Shown one piece after another: positions 21,401 through 32,023 of a DNA stretch of 64,000 bases. This DNA comes from Sambucus nigra. Taxonomy: Eukaryota; Streptophyta; Magnoliopsida; Dipsacales; Adoxaceae. The notes under the pieces are model-generated. The model saw nothing but the letters and a program-made list of their open reading frames with translations. It did not search any database and had not been told where the DNA came from. The stretch lies in the NCBI GenBank assembly GCA_949130495.1, contig OX422210.1, forward strand, positions 635,896,585-635,960,584. The letters run 5' to 3'. A program made the position numbers and the translations under genes. Each line of letters starts with the position of its first letter. Position 1 is the first letter of the stretch.

Positions 21401-23510
21401 CTAGAAGTTTAAATAGTAGGGTGTAAATAGTTATTTTTTTTTATTTTTACTTATTGTCTAGTGTATTTAGTTAAATTTTTTGTTATTCTTTTTCTTATTA
21501 TGCTTGGTTCAATGGACTTGTACGTATCGTGGATCGCTCCATTTTAGGTAATGTCTTTCTTTTCCTTTCTTTATGTTATGTTCTTGATTCGCATTGAGGA
21601 CAATGCAACATTTAAGTTAGGGGGTGTGGGTTAGTCTTCCCATTTATTTTTTAGTTTCATTGAGTTGATCACATGTTAGTTACTAAGCACGCTTTTCTTT
21701 AAAAAATTGAAAATTTCAAAAATATTTTCTTTCCTGTTTCTCCTTTGTTGGGCTTTTTATCTTTATTTTCGAGGATAAATTTCAATAAATTCCAGATCCA
21801 ATAGATATTTCAATGATACATGCTCTCGATTTTAGAAGTTATTAGACTTTAGTCCTCAAATCATTGATATTATGAATAAATTCATGAATTAAACTTTGAA
21901 CCCGTGAGCATATGCGCTTTTCTTATTTTATTGATTTTGTTCAAAATTTTTATAACTTGGTAATGTTTTGTTGCATTGTATATACTTACATAAGTGAGAT
22001 TAAAGACATACCTTCATTTGTGAGTGTTATACACTACTCTTTCCTTATTAAAAACATTAAATTCATCGATAATCTCAATATTGTTTCACTTGATCATTCA
22101 TTAATTGAGTTCATTTATCAAATGTATTACTTGAACGTGATTTTCAAAGTTGTTTTTACCCTATAATTGCATAAACTTTAGGAAATTATCATAAGCCATC
22201 TTTGTTATATCACCCAAATAACTCGAGAATTGCGTAAACTTTAAGAAATGATCATAGCCCATCTTTGTTATATCACCCATATTGGCCTTGACCTCACATT
22301 ATATATTTCCCTAGTTAACCCCTTTGAGCCTTAATATAGCCTTTCATTTCATTATCCAAAATCCCATAAACAACTCCACATGGGAGTTATAAACCATATA
22401 TATATCACCTTCCATACCTATGTTTGGAATGATCTTGGGATTGAATGTTGTTCATGTTATGTGGTTGCAATTAAGCATGAAAGAGTGAAAAAATGAAGAA
22501 AAAAATGAAAGTGAAAAAGAAAAAGCGAAAAACAAAAAAAACAAAATAAAAAAGAAGAGAAAAAGAAGAAAGGAAAAGAAAGAGAAAGTTTATACATGTT
22601 GTATTTAGTGTTCAATAACCTTTGATACCTTCCATTGTTATATTCAATGCTTGTTGTGGAAATCATTTTCCAATTTTGTAATTGCCCACAATTTTCCATT
22701 ATCCCGAGTTTTCATCTCCAAACGCCCTTGAATCCGTACATATTTCGTCCTTTCATAACCTTAACCCCGAACCTACATTACAACCCTATAAAAGTCCTAT
22801 GTGATCCTAAAGTAAATTTATTTCAAAAGTTTTAAATAATTGCGATAATCTATTAAAATGCATTTCACCTCTTTAATGATGATATCCTTTCATTAAAATT
22901 ACATATTTTGCATTTTATATATAGCGTTCTTCAATTGGTGACATGTGCGCAGCCTAGTTTCCTTTTACATTTACTCTTTATGCCTCCATTTCCCGTGTAT
23001 TACCTCTCATTCATAGTGATTGCATTTGTTGAGTATAATATACGGGGAGGATTGATATTTATGCATGTTTTAATGTTTATCCAATTTATAAAAGGTTTTC
23101 CAAATCACATTTTACATGTGCTTACTCCCCGCCTACTTTTAAGGTTTCAATTCGATGAAGTCCATTCTATAATGTTTATAACTACAGACTTTTGCGTAAA
23201 TTCATTCACTTTCCTAATAAAATGTTTAAATCCCTTTTGTTTTTATTGAGCACGCCTTTTTGATTGATTGGGTATATTTTGAGGAAACATTGATGTTTGT
23301 CAGTTTCATCCCTGAAAACCCTCATGAGACAACACTCGTCCACTAGGGTAACCTAGAGGTTTAACGGTTTATAGCATATGATAAATGCAATCGTTCACCC
23401 ACAAAAGTTGCCTTTATCCTTTGTACACATTTCCTCCCTTTTTGGTATTTGTTTCTTATCATGTTCCTTTTTACTTCATTGCTAGCGATTAGCAATGTGT
23501 AAGTTAGGGG
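21401..23510 (+). other. 3' noncoding region and polypurine tract of the Athila-like element
   Basis: No conserved frame is seen. It contains an internal polypurine-like AAGTTAGGGGGTG near 21615 preceded by GAGGACAATGC, a purine-rich block at about 22480-22600 (GAAAAAG type), and the terminal tract GTAAGTTAGGGG just before the 3' LTR. Each has a counterpart, reverse-complemented, in the autonomous Athila at 42361-44215 (pyrimidine block 43270-43400). Confidence 0.65.
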
Positions 23511-24914
23511 TGCGATTCGTCCCGAATATTGTATTTTATACCCATTTATTCTTGCGTATTTTGGCCCCCTCATGTAAGTTAATTCCTATATTTATGATCA
23601 TTAACTATACAACATTTATTATTGATGTTTATATGATTTTTTTAGGTATAATTGAGCTTTTTTAGGTGTTATGCGTTCACAGTGCAAAGTTGGATGCGTT
23701 TCGAGAAAGTTACGTCACAAGATGCAACTTCAAGGGCAATTTGATCTTTTAAAACTCCCTATTTTGTATGGTATAAAAATACCAACATGTAGATCTTCAA
23801 ACTATCTTCTCTTGGCCATTGACCATGTGTCATTATGATCCCGAATGAGGAAGGTATGGTCATTTTAAAAAAAATGACATATTCTTCATATTCAAGTGTA
23901 ATTTGGTAATTTTATACGGGACAATTTGGAAGGTTCAAAAGCACCAACATTTGTATAATCGAATTATCTTCGCATGAATTTTGACCCTGCATCAATCCGA
24001 GTCCATATGAAGATTTTATGGCTTTTTTCGTATGACTTGTCAGAATTGGATTTAAGACCTGTCGATTAGCCAATTTTTCCAAATCGGTTTGGCTACAGTC
24101 CAATTCCGCAATCAGATTTTGGGGGGATTTTGTTAGAGCTTCCTTCTCCTCACCACTTTGGGTTTACACCCACTTATGTAAGTATAGTTACTATTCATTA
24201 TCATTTTCCTTTGTTTACATGCTTTATTACTTGTTTTCTTACTTTGTATTTAGTTGTTGTTAATTTAATTCTTGTTTTCCTTAGTTAATTAGTTTTATTT
24301 AGTGTTTTAATTTTGTATTGTAGCTAGTTTAAGGGTTGGGGTCATTTCTCCGCCATTGATGGGCGTCGAGCTCCGAAAGTTAGGTTTTGTGTAAAATTGT
24401 ATTTAATTAAAACCTCTTGTATTAAAGTTGGAATATTATGTGTTTAACTTTCTTTGTCACGCAAGGTTAGTGTTTAAAGCGATATTTCCAAATTAATCCA
24501 CGTGTTACCATTTTCGATTAAATGTTTTATCTCGCATTTTTGGGTAAGGTCCCTTCATGCGTGATGTTTATAATTAATTCAATATTCTAGGTTAAATTGC
24601 TTTCGAACCAAAATTCTAATTACGCGTTGTTTAGCCCATGACGGAGATGTGATCCTGACTCTCATTTTATTAATATTGTTTACGTAATTTTTTTCTTTCC
24701 CTTTTTTCCTTTTAAACCATCGGAACCTTTTACACTTTAATTTGAGATAATTTAAATCAATTAAAGTCTATCAAACATTCCCAGTGGATTTTAGATACCC
24801 GAACTAGCCGCTATACTCCATTTGAGTGTAGTTAAAGTTTAGATTTTTTGTATTGCGGTCGAAAGTCGATAACAATGATATACGTATCTACACGGACGCA
24901 TGGTTTTCGCCAAA
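23511..24914 (+). repeat. 3' LTR of the Athila-like element
   Basis: It aligns with the 5' LTR along its length. It starts TGCGATTCGTCC after the polypurine tract and ends before the TCAAG duplication, with the last dinucleotide mutated from CA to AA. It lacks the solo-LTR insertion and so supplies the empty-site evidence. Confidence 0.88.
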
Positions 24915-25270
24915 TCAAGATGGGACGCCATCAGTGGTGTGAGATCAAGAGAAATAGTACTTGATCTCCTGGATAGCAAGGTTGATCCCATACAGCTCGT
25001 TGATTATGTGAACCCCATTCATAATACACCAAGTATTCGAGGCACACAGAGCTGGGACCACCTCGAAATATTTAGAAAACTCTAAAAAAATGTGGGCTTG
25101 GGGGAAAAGTCAATCCCCTAAACTACAACTAAGGTGGAAAACCAGTGTCCCTATCTACTGCAATATCATTTTCGGGCATGGGGGAACATTCAATCGTAAC
25201 ACAAGGAGAAATAGAGTAGGTTTTCCTAAAATCTTCTAAGTTTTTTCCATGGAGGGTGTTAGCCATTTTT
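24915..25270 (-). pseudogene. antisense ORF of the Tat element, N-terminal part
   Basis: On the minus strand, MANTLHGKNLEDFRKTYSIS begins at about 25269, and CVTIECSPMPEND follows, resembling the start of Tat antisense ORFs. Further on, ASNTWCIMNGVHIINELYGI fits the P-x-Q-L-x-P-N-x-W core expected next. Stops and at least one frameshift interrupt it. The gene is cut here by the Athila-like element (duplicated TCAAG) and resumes at 15765. Confidence 0.6.
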
Positions 25271-25659
25271 GTCAGAGATATAAGAACAACAATAGAAGAA
25301 TGAAAAAGAAGATAGTAGAAGAAAATAAGAAAGAGCGTGGGAAAACTAACGGGGCAAATGGAAGCAAACGGGAACTTTGGCGTCTTTTTTAGCAAGGAAG
25401 GAGGAGAAAAGTGATGTGTGTAGAATTTGAAACAAGTGATGTTTGAATATTGTGTAAGATAATCATATGGAACGAGGCTCAAGAGTGGGTTTTGGGCAGT
25501 TCACATTTCACTTAATGACTAGTGTACCCCCACTAGTTTTCAACTATTTATAAAAATGTCCAACTAGTAGACTTCAGTAATATTTGGATAAATTTTATGG
25601 GCTTCCAAAAGAATAAAAAAAATTCTAGCCCAATTTTGGTTAGGAATTTCAAGGGAAAT

Positions 25660-27205
25660 TATGGGGTCCAAATCGCAAAAGCCCAATTTTGGCTGGCTCG
25701 AGCAGGCCCAACAGAATCATCACGCATCCACAGTCCAGTCCAGTAATAAAGGGATTAGCACAAACATTTATCACATGGATAAATATAAACACTTATCATT
25801 TAAATATCGATAGGCTTAGTTGGTACTAACAATCTCGGATGAGATAATCAGGAGTCACCACGCAAGTTAATAATAAGATTGAAGAGTTCCTTAAACAACT
25901 CAACCACTTTACACCACTATGAATATAACCCTCACCAGTGGCGGATCCAGGATTTTAGTCCAATCGGGGCTAAATCGGTTCAAAATTACATGTGCAAAAG
26001 TTTCGAGTGTTGCCGGGAGTTCGGGGGCGGTAGCCCTCGAGGCGATTTTTTTTTTAGTTATTTCTAATTTTAAACAAATTATAGTTTTATAATGCCCAAA
26101 CAATTACTCTCAATTATTATTAACAATTTGAGACTACACAAACATACATACAAATTACACAAATTTGAGACTACATATTTAAAAATTTCTCCATATGGGG
26201 AATTACACAAATTTCTATATACACAACACAAATTTTAGCTTCGGATACGGCTTGTGTGTTGTCTCCTCTTTTTCGTTTAAAAAATTTCTCCATGACTTCC
26301 TATTTAAAAAAATACCACATATTTTAGACTACATTTATCACCACATAGTTAAAAATAATAATAGGGGCATATATTTTTGGGACACAAATTAAAGAAATTT
26401 GACATTTTTCCCCAAATTACAGAAATTATAGAGATTTTTTTGAGAAATTACAAAAATTTGACATTTTTTTGAGAAATTGTATGAAAAATATATACTCTTA
26501 TTTCTGTAGAATTTCTCAAAAAATCATAAATTCAACCAATCAAACATTCAATCAAAACCCTATATTTTACACAATTAAAATCTTACACAAAAATCATGCA
26601 TTCAATCAAAATCATACATTCAATCAAAATGATACATACAATCAAAAATTTTACACAAAAATCAGATTAAGGGACAAAAAATACCTAACAAAAAATCAGA
26701 TTACAGTGGGTTGGGCGTGGATCTGCTCTACTGGTGGTGGGCCTGGGGTGGCTGAGATAGGAGAAGAAAGGAGTAGGAGAAAAAATGAGGTAGGAGAAGA
26801 AATGAGAATTTTAGGGCCGGCAGCTACTTCTTTTTTCATTTTGCAAATTTAGTTTTTCAAGTAATTACAAACTTATACCCTAAAGTTTGAAAATAATTAT
26901 AGTTATACTTTAAAGTAAGAAATCTTACCAAAAAACCTTTAAATTTTTTATTTATTTTTTTGGGGAAAAATTGAACCGGGGCTATAGCCCCCCTTGGTCC
27001 TATACTGCATCCGCCCCTGACCCTCACCCTAGGGTCAAGGGGATGTAATTTTCTAAGTTCGAGAGATATTAATAAAACCTCATAAATCTTTTCGAGGATG
27101 TAGGCAATTGTTGAACCATGTATATCTTGGTGTTGTGTGGACATTTTTATACTCTTTAATTACTTGCTTTTTGAAATTCTTTTACTATGGTTAATTGAAC
27201 TCACA
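25660..27205 (+). repeat. 3' LTR of the Tat element, split by a hAT transposon
   Basis: 25660-25927 plus 27020-27205 reproduce the 5' LTR; net length is 454 bp versus 453 bp. The TATA-like sequence of the 5' copy is mutated here (CTATGAATAT). An AAGGGAAAT purine stretch precedes it. Confidence 0.85.
25936..27019. mobile_element. Tip100-like non-autonomous hAT transposon (1084 bp)
   Basis: The termini CAGTGGCGGAT and, inverted, CAGGGGCGGAT match over 10 of 11 bases and resemble the Tip100 hAT terminus. The 8-bp duplication ACCCTCAC is perfect at 25928-25935 and 27020-27027, the size hAT transposases make. The 5' LTR at 1155-1175 shows the unoccupied equivalent. The interior is AT-rich with short direct repeats (CATTCAATCAAAA-type, 26545-26650). 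No transposase is visible; the small ORFs inside look fortuitous. Confidence 0.9.
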
Positions 27206-27676
27206 CCATATATTTTCCTTATAATAATTTGTCTTGGTGCCATTTTTTTTCTCTCATATAATTACTCACTGGGTGGCTCTGCCAAACTTTTTTCTCACAA
27301 AAATTAAATATGACATAACACCCAAATTATAAAGCCCTTACATCTTGGTAAAGATGTAAGTTGACAATTGGAGTTGTAACTCTTTTAAAATCTTAAGAGG
27401 CTCTCCTCAAAATAGGAACCAAAAATATGAGACCAGCTTTAAGCGCTTATCACTAGGTAAATAGGTAAGATTTCATCCTTTTTAAAATGCAAAGATGTGT
27501 GAATCAAGACATTTGTGCATATTTCCACCTCAAAAGACAATTATTTTTCTGCTTGGCAAAAAGTACAAATAGGAAATAATTATAAAAGAATATCGCCCAA
27601 AATATTGAAGGCGCAAAATCTTTTCTCAAGGTTACAACTTATACTCACACCTATGAAACCCAAATGTGTAAGTAAG
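27206..27676. other. unassigned sequence between the Tat and Copia-like elements
   Basis: About 470 bp without a recognised coding, repeat or element feature. With 40727-40834 and 54328 onward it forms the segments left after removing the dated insertions, so it may be host DNA or the remains of an older element. Confidence 0.4.
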
Positions 27677-28840
27677 TGTTAGCCCAAGAATAATTTCCTT
27701 TGGGTGGTTTTAAACAATTTGATTCTAAATTATATAAAACCCAGTTCTAAACTAATTTTAGTTCATCCCTAAAATATGCAACAACGTGTCAAAACAAATT
27801 AAATATGCACAAGCTTCAGGAAAAAATCCCCCACAGGGGCAAAACCTTTTGTATTTCTAGAACTTTGAAATAATTTACAAGACCTTTGACTTACAGACCA
27901 CTTGATAATTGCCCACAAGTGTAACGCACGGTGCCTTCAGCAAATCTTCAAAGCACCCTACTAGAATTCAGCAATGGTTTACGCGCAGCAACACCACAAG
28001 GACATGCACCCCTGACACACGCAGTTTTTAGCAAAGAATCAACACGCAGAAGATCCTCAATGACACGCAATCATAAACTTCTAGGAATCTCCCTCCAAAA
28101 TAGCACGTAGCTTTTCGGTTGTAGAGATCTCCCCACCAAGGATGACCAAAAGCTCCCAGCGAAACTAAGTTTTGGGTTCCATAAAACAACTCACACAAAA
28201 GAACTGGGATTTGTGAATTGTAAAACAAAGTTTTGAACCCTCAAAGTGATGGAGAATAAACCAAAAACACTTAAAAACGTATTCTGTTAAAACCAGTGTT
28301 TCTCCAAACGAAATACAGAACCGTTACACCTTATTAATAAAAACTTTTAAGGCGGTGACGTGTCAGGTAAAAAGACTTCTCGTTTGAATGAACTGTCATG
28401 TCGTTCGAATGAATTCTGGTCTCGCTCGAACGAGATAGGATCTCGTTTGAACGACCCGGCACAAATCTCAAGATTCGTTTTACAGAATTTTAAAACATTT
28501 GGCGACTTAGAAACCAACACTCTTACAAATCTGAGAACAGTTATCAAAAAGCTTTTATGATAAATATATTTTTTTAAAAGATAAAAATCCATTTAAAATA
28601 ATTCAAAAATCATTTTTCCTAAAAGGAAATATATTTTAATTTTTATAAAAAAATATCCCAATACTTTTATGTAAATTTTAAATGGAACTTAAACACATTT
28701 ACCAAGTTAGTCCTTGTTGGGCATGATTGTTGAAGTTGACTTGAAATTTGGTTCGTCGATTCTAGATGTAAGCTTCCCAATTCTTCGACAAACTTGTAGC
28801 AGTATACAACATATTAAATGTGACGGACTATGTTCTTATG
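27677..28840 (-). repeat. LTR of the Copia-like element (left copy, 3' in sense)
   Basis: 1164 bp, starting TGTTAGCCC after the GTAAG duplication. Similarity with the right copy ends at TGTTCTTATG (28840), where the right copy has TGTCCTTACA. It holds the empty site matching CACTA-2 (GATGACCAAAAGCTCCC near 28140). Confidence 0.88.
28380..28454. promoter_or_regulatory. four TCGTTCGAACGA-type palindromes at 21-bp spacing
   Basis: Copies start at 28380 (TCGTTTGAATGA), 28401 (TCGTTCGAATGA), 28422 (TCGCTCGAACGA) and 28443 (TCGTTTGAACGA). Spacing is exactly 21 bp each time: a 12-bp word and a 9-bp spacer. In the sense direction (minus) an ACGTGTC-type motif and a TATA-like sequence follow. The arrangement suggests a U3 enhancer; that is inference. 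Confidence 0.75.
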
Positions 28841-30506
28841 AATCTCCCCCTATGTCTATGCCGATAAAAAATAAAAATAATCCAAATTATCAAACTCAAA
28901 AATATGACCTATACAAATATACCCTCCCATAAACTCAAATGTGGAAAGATAAACTGAAAAAGTCTTCAATCAACCTTGGCTTCAACAATCAACTTTTTAA
29001 ATCTCCAAGCTTTTCTCATCAGGGTGTGTACTCCAACAATCTTCAATTGTACCTACACATATGAGATAAAGAAAAAACCTTGTGACGTATCAAGTTTGAA
29101 ATGATATAAACATAAAATATGTAAGCATAATCAAATCTCCCCCATACTTAAAAAACCCATAATATCATAATTCGTTCTCGCCCTTTTTATTTGTCCGAAA
29201 TAGATAAGGAAAATAATAAATAACATAAAGCAAATCGGGGTGTCATGGAAAACAAACGAAACATACTATTTTTGAATTTTTCAAAAGAATTTTAATACAA
29301 AAATGCAAGAAATATGATGTTACAAAAAATCGCACACCATGAATATTTACTAAGATGACCAAATCATGGAAACAGAATGAATGGGTGTGAACAAATTCGA
29401 TAGGAAAATTAACTCAATCATATCATATGTGCAAGATGCATAAGCGTACTCCTAATGAATGAACATAAAAAATAGTCCTTTGGTGTAAAATTATTGAATT
29501 TAGATGACAACGTCTTAAATCAAAATAAAAAAATCAAAGTCAACATGATTTTCACACTAATAACATCTAAAATGACTTCATGCTATTTCAAGATTTTTTA
29601 AGGACGTGCAAAGCCGTTTTAAATCTCCAACCAAACTCCCTCATATATATTTTATTTTCGAGGTGATCTAAATTCTCAAACATTGGAGAATTGGTGAATA
29701 AACCTAATGGCTCATTATTAGCATATATTTCTTTTTATTACCATTCAATATTTTCGGGCTCTTCTAAACCTCTTTGGAACCCGAAAATTAAAATTCCTCA
29801 ATTTTTTAGGTCTAATTTAAACGGCGGCTTAATCGCAAAGGATAGATATGTACCGTTCGTAGCCCTTCACCGTTTTCAAAATTCACACAAACTTACGGCA
29901 AAACGGTTGAAAAAATGCACACCTTTTATTATCTTATTTTATCGCATTTGATTCGTTTTAATAGACAGAACTGAGATGAAAACACGTAGCCAACATGTGA
30001 TTTGTCAAGAAAAATATCAAATAAATTCGTGCATTTGTGCAATAAAAGACAAAATTAGTCAAAGATGTAGGTAGCAACACTATATCATCTCAAAGACTCC
30101 AAACTTTGTAAAGCACATGAATGACACAACATATTGTCTCAAATCTCTATCAAACAGTCACAGGGATATGGCATGAAGTTGTGACTTGGTCATCCTAAGT
30201 GTGCATTCATAAAAGGTACAAACAAAATACAAAATTCTTTTTGAATTTTTCAAAATTTTTCTAAAAAGAGAAATCTAATACAAAAAGTATACACATCATA
30301 ACACTAGCATGGATATATCATGAAGTATATCTAGCGTATGACAAAAGAAAATGACAATCATTTATAAGATATAGAAAGAGAAGAATCATGTGCCAGTTCC
30401 AATATCACAAAAAAAATTTGACAAATCTACACAAATCCATCTAGAGAAAAACAAACCACCATAGATGCAGGCAAACAAGATCAAACGCAATAAATTAGCA
30501 GAACCC
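28841..30506 (-). other. noncoding interior of the Copia-like element
   Basis: 1.67 kb with no conserved frame. It holds the polypurine tract at 28841-28856 (minus-strand sense) at one end. The rest is AT-rich and shows no similarity I recognise to gag, protease, integrase or RT. Confidence 0.65.
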
Positions 30507-30518
30507 GCTCTGATACCA
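30507..30518 (-). promoter_or_regulatory. initiator-tRNA-Met primer-binding site of the Copia-like element
   Basis: The minus strand reads TGGTATCAGAGC two bases after the LTR end at 30521. This 12-mer is the classic complement of the plant initiator tRNA-Met 3' end. Confidence 0.9.
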
Positions 30519-31008
30519 CATGTTAGCCCAAGAATAAATGCCTTTGGGTGGTTTCAAACAATTTGATTCTAAATTATATAAAACCCAATTTTAAACCAAT
30601 TTTATTTCATCCCTAAAATATGCAACTACGTGTCAAAACAAATTAAATATGCACAAGCTTGAGGAAAAAATCCCCCACAGGGGCAAAACCTTTTATATTT
30701 TTAGAACTTTCAAATAATTTACAAGACCTTTGACTTACAGACCACTTGATAATCGCCCACAAGTGTAACACACGGTGCCTTCAGCAAATCTTCCAAGTAT
30801 CGGTCTAGAAATCAGCAGTGGTTTACGCGCAGCAACACCACAAGGACACGCAGCCCTAACACGCAGTTTTTAGCAAAGAATCAACATGCAGATGATCCTT
30901 AACGACATGCAGTCATAAACTTCCTAGAGTCTCCCTCCAAAATAGCATGTAGCTTTCCGATTGTAGAGATCTCCCCACCAAGGATGAACAAACACTACAC
31001 CAAAAATG

Positions 31009-31145
31009 CTAATCTGGCACGCTATGGCAAGGAGATTCTGGCACGGTTTTAAACCGTGCCAGAATTTGGCACGGTTTTAGCATAAACTGGCACGGTTTAA
31101 AACAGTGCCAAAATATAGCACAGTTTTAAACCGTGCTAAATATGG
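31009..31145. repeat. left subterminal palindromes of CACTA-2
   Basis: At 31036-31064 two 14-bp arms (TTCTGGCACGGTTT and its complement) are separated by one base. Four more GGCACGG or CCGTGCC words follow within 80 bp. They correspond to putative binding sites near En/Spm termini. Confidence 0.85.
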
Positions 31146-31829
31146 GTACGCTTAATTAAAAAAATAAACTCCCCAATTTTTAAGCGGGACCAAACTCATT
31201 CTCACCTAACTCTCTCTCTCTCCTCGACCTCAATCTAACCTAAGCGTCTCTCTCTCTCTCCCCGATCCATCATCCTCCACGCCCCGATCCATCATTCTCC
31301 ACGCCTCTATCCATAAAACCACGGATCGGAGTGCTTATCGGTAGCTGTTCGACGATCGGAGATTGTTCGGAGGTCAAGCCTCCTTAGAGGCAACTATTCA
31401 GAGATTGGAAGTTGTTCACAAGGTTGGCCGGAGTGTAAATTAGTCGGAGATGGCCTTTCAAAAATTTAATTATTCGGATGTCAAGATTGTTCCTCGGGTT
31501 ATGGCTCCTCGGAGGTCACAGGAATTACTGATAGGTTTTGATTTGGTTGTTGGGTATTTTACAGTTTGAAACCGTGTAAATGGTTTGAGGGCCTTTTGTA
31601 GATGAGGGAGATAGTTAACTGAGTTAAACCTCAACGTGGATCGATTTGTGCCTTTACTTCGAACAAGGCGATGGCAACGCTGAGCAAAACAGTGGCAACA
31701 CAGAGCATAAGTTATGCCTCCATCACTGTGGCGCAGGCAGAATGGGTCACCGAAATCGGGTTCGTTCCGACGGAGGAAGGGTCACGGTCACCACGTGGCC
31801 CAGGCTGAATCGTTGATTGAATTAAATGC
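31146..31829 (+). other. leader-like, CT-rich region of CACTA-2
   Basis: CTCTCT tracts at about 31207-31260 correspond to the CT-rich tract at the matching end of CACTA-1. Downstream are short repeated words (CGGAGGTCA, GTTCGTTCCGACGGAGGAAGG at two places near 31761 and 31912). No complete gene is seen. Confidence 0.5.
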
Positions 31830-31877
31830 CACAGCTATGCCACCAAATCAAACCAGCACAGGGTCATTAAAACCAGC
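31830..31877 (+). pseudogene. RPL34: captured exon-1 fragment of the 60S ribosomal protein L34 gene
   Basis: Direct translation gives HSYATKSNQHRVIKT, matching the N-terminal region of plant L34 (eL34), a structural protein of the large cytosolic ribosomal subunit. Upstream the protein start is missing; downstream the text is scrambled, with short duplications of the AGCTATGCCAC/AGCTACGCCAC type. The next L34 exon is at 32024-32103, in the right order and strand. It is a captured fragment, not a working ribosomal gene. Confidence 0.88.
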
Positions 31878-32023
31878 ACAGCTATGCCACAGCTACGCCA
31901 CAGAAATTGGGTTCGTTCGTTCCGACGGAGGAAGGTATTTTTTTTTTAATTTATTTATATATGTAGTCATCAGTTAACTTTTGCTTAGCATACATTTGAT
32001 GATTTGGAATGGAATATTATTAG

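Larger units (their letters stand above)
15766..24914 (+). mobile_element. non-autonomous Athila-like LTR retrotransposon
   Basis: LTRs 15766-20251 (interrupted) and 23511-24914 are flanked by the perfect 5-bp duplication TCAAG (15761-15765 and 24915-24919). A primer site of the TGGCACCGTT type and a GTAAGTTAGGGG polypurine tract match the autonomous Athila at 40840-54322, as does the 3' noncoding region (inverted in relative orientation). The interior is only 3.26 kb and lacks protease, RT, RNase H and integrase. It carries one decayed frame of its own. Mobilisation must have relied on a relative's proteins. It interrupts the antisense ORF of the Tat element. Confidence 0.88.
890..27205 (+). 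mobile_element. Tat-lineage Ty3/gypsy LTR retrotransposon, decayed, carrying three nested insertions
   Basis: The two ends are direct repeats: 890-1342 matches 25660-27205 once the hAT insertion is removed (453 versus 454 bp). Between them on the plus strand come gag, protease, RT, RNase H, a second RNase H and integrase. An antisense ORF follows pol. A second RNase H next to integrase plus an antisense ORF after pol is the known architecture of the Tat lineage (Grande/Retand/Ogre relatives). Subtracting CACTA-1, the Athila-like element and the hAT leaves about 9.7 kb, a normal size for the lineage. Many stops and frameshifts make it inactive. The flanking 5-mers (TCCTA left, CCATA right) do not match, so the outer boundaries are set by LTR similarity, TG/CA ends and the primer-binding site, and could be off by a few bases. 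Confidence 0.85.

Noticed and set aside
22908..23249. 113-residue ORF with hydrophobic segments
   Set aside because: It lies in the AT-rich 3' noncoding region of the Athila-like element, and the homologous Athila region has no matching frame.
25283..25482. N-terminal 66 residues of the minus-strand ORF before MANTLHG
   Set aside because: Hydrophobic but upstream of the likely start of the antisense ORF and in leader position; it is probably a fortuitous extension, so no signal peptide is claimed.
26469..26852. 127-residue ORF in the hAT element
   Set aside because: It spans short AT-rich direct repeats and shows no transposase motif.
28380..28454. CRISPR-like direct repeats with short spacers
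   Set aside because: Spacers are only 9 bp, repeats are palindromes with substitutions, and the context is a plant LTR with no cas genes.
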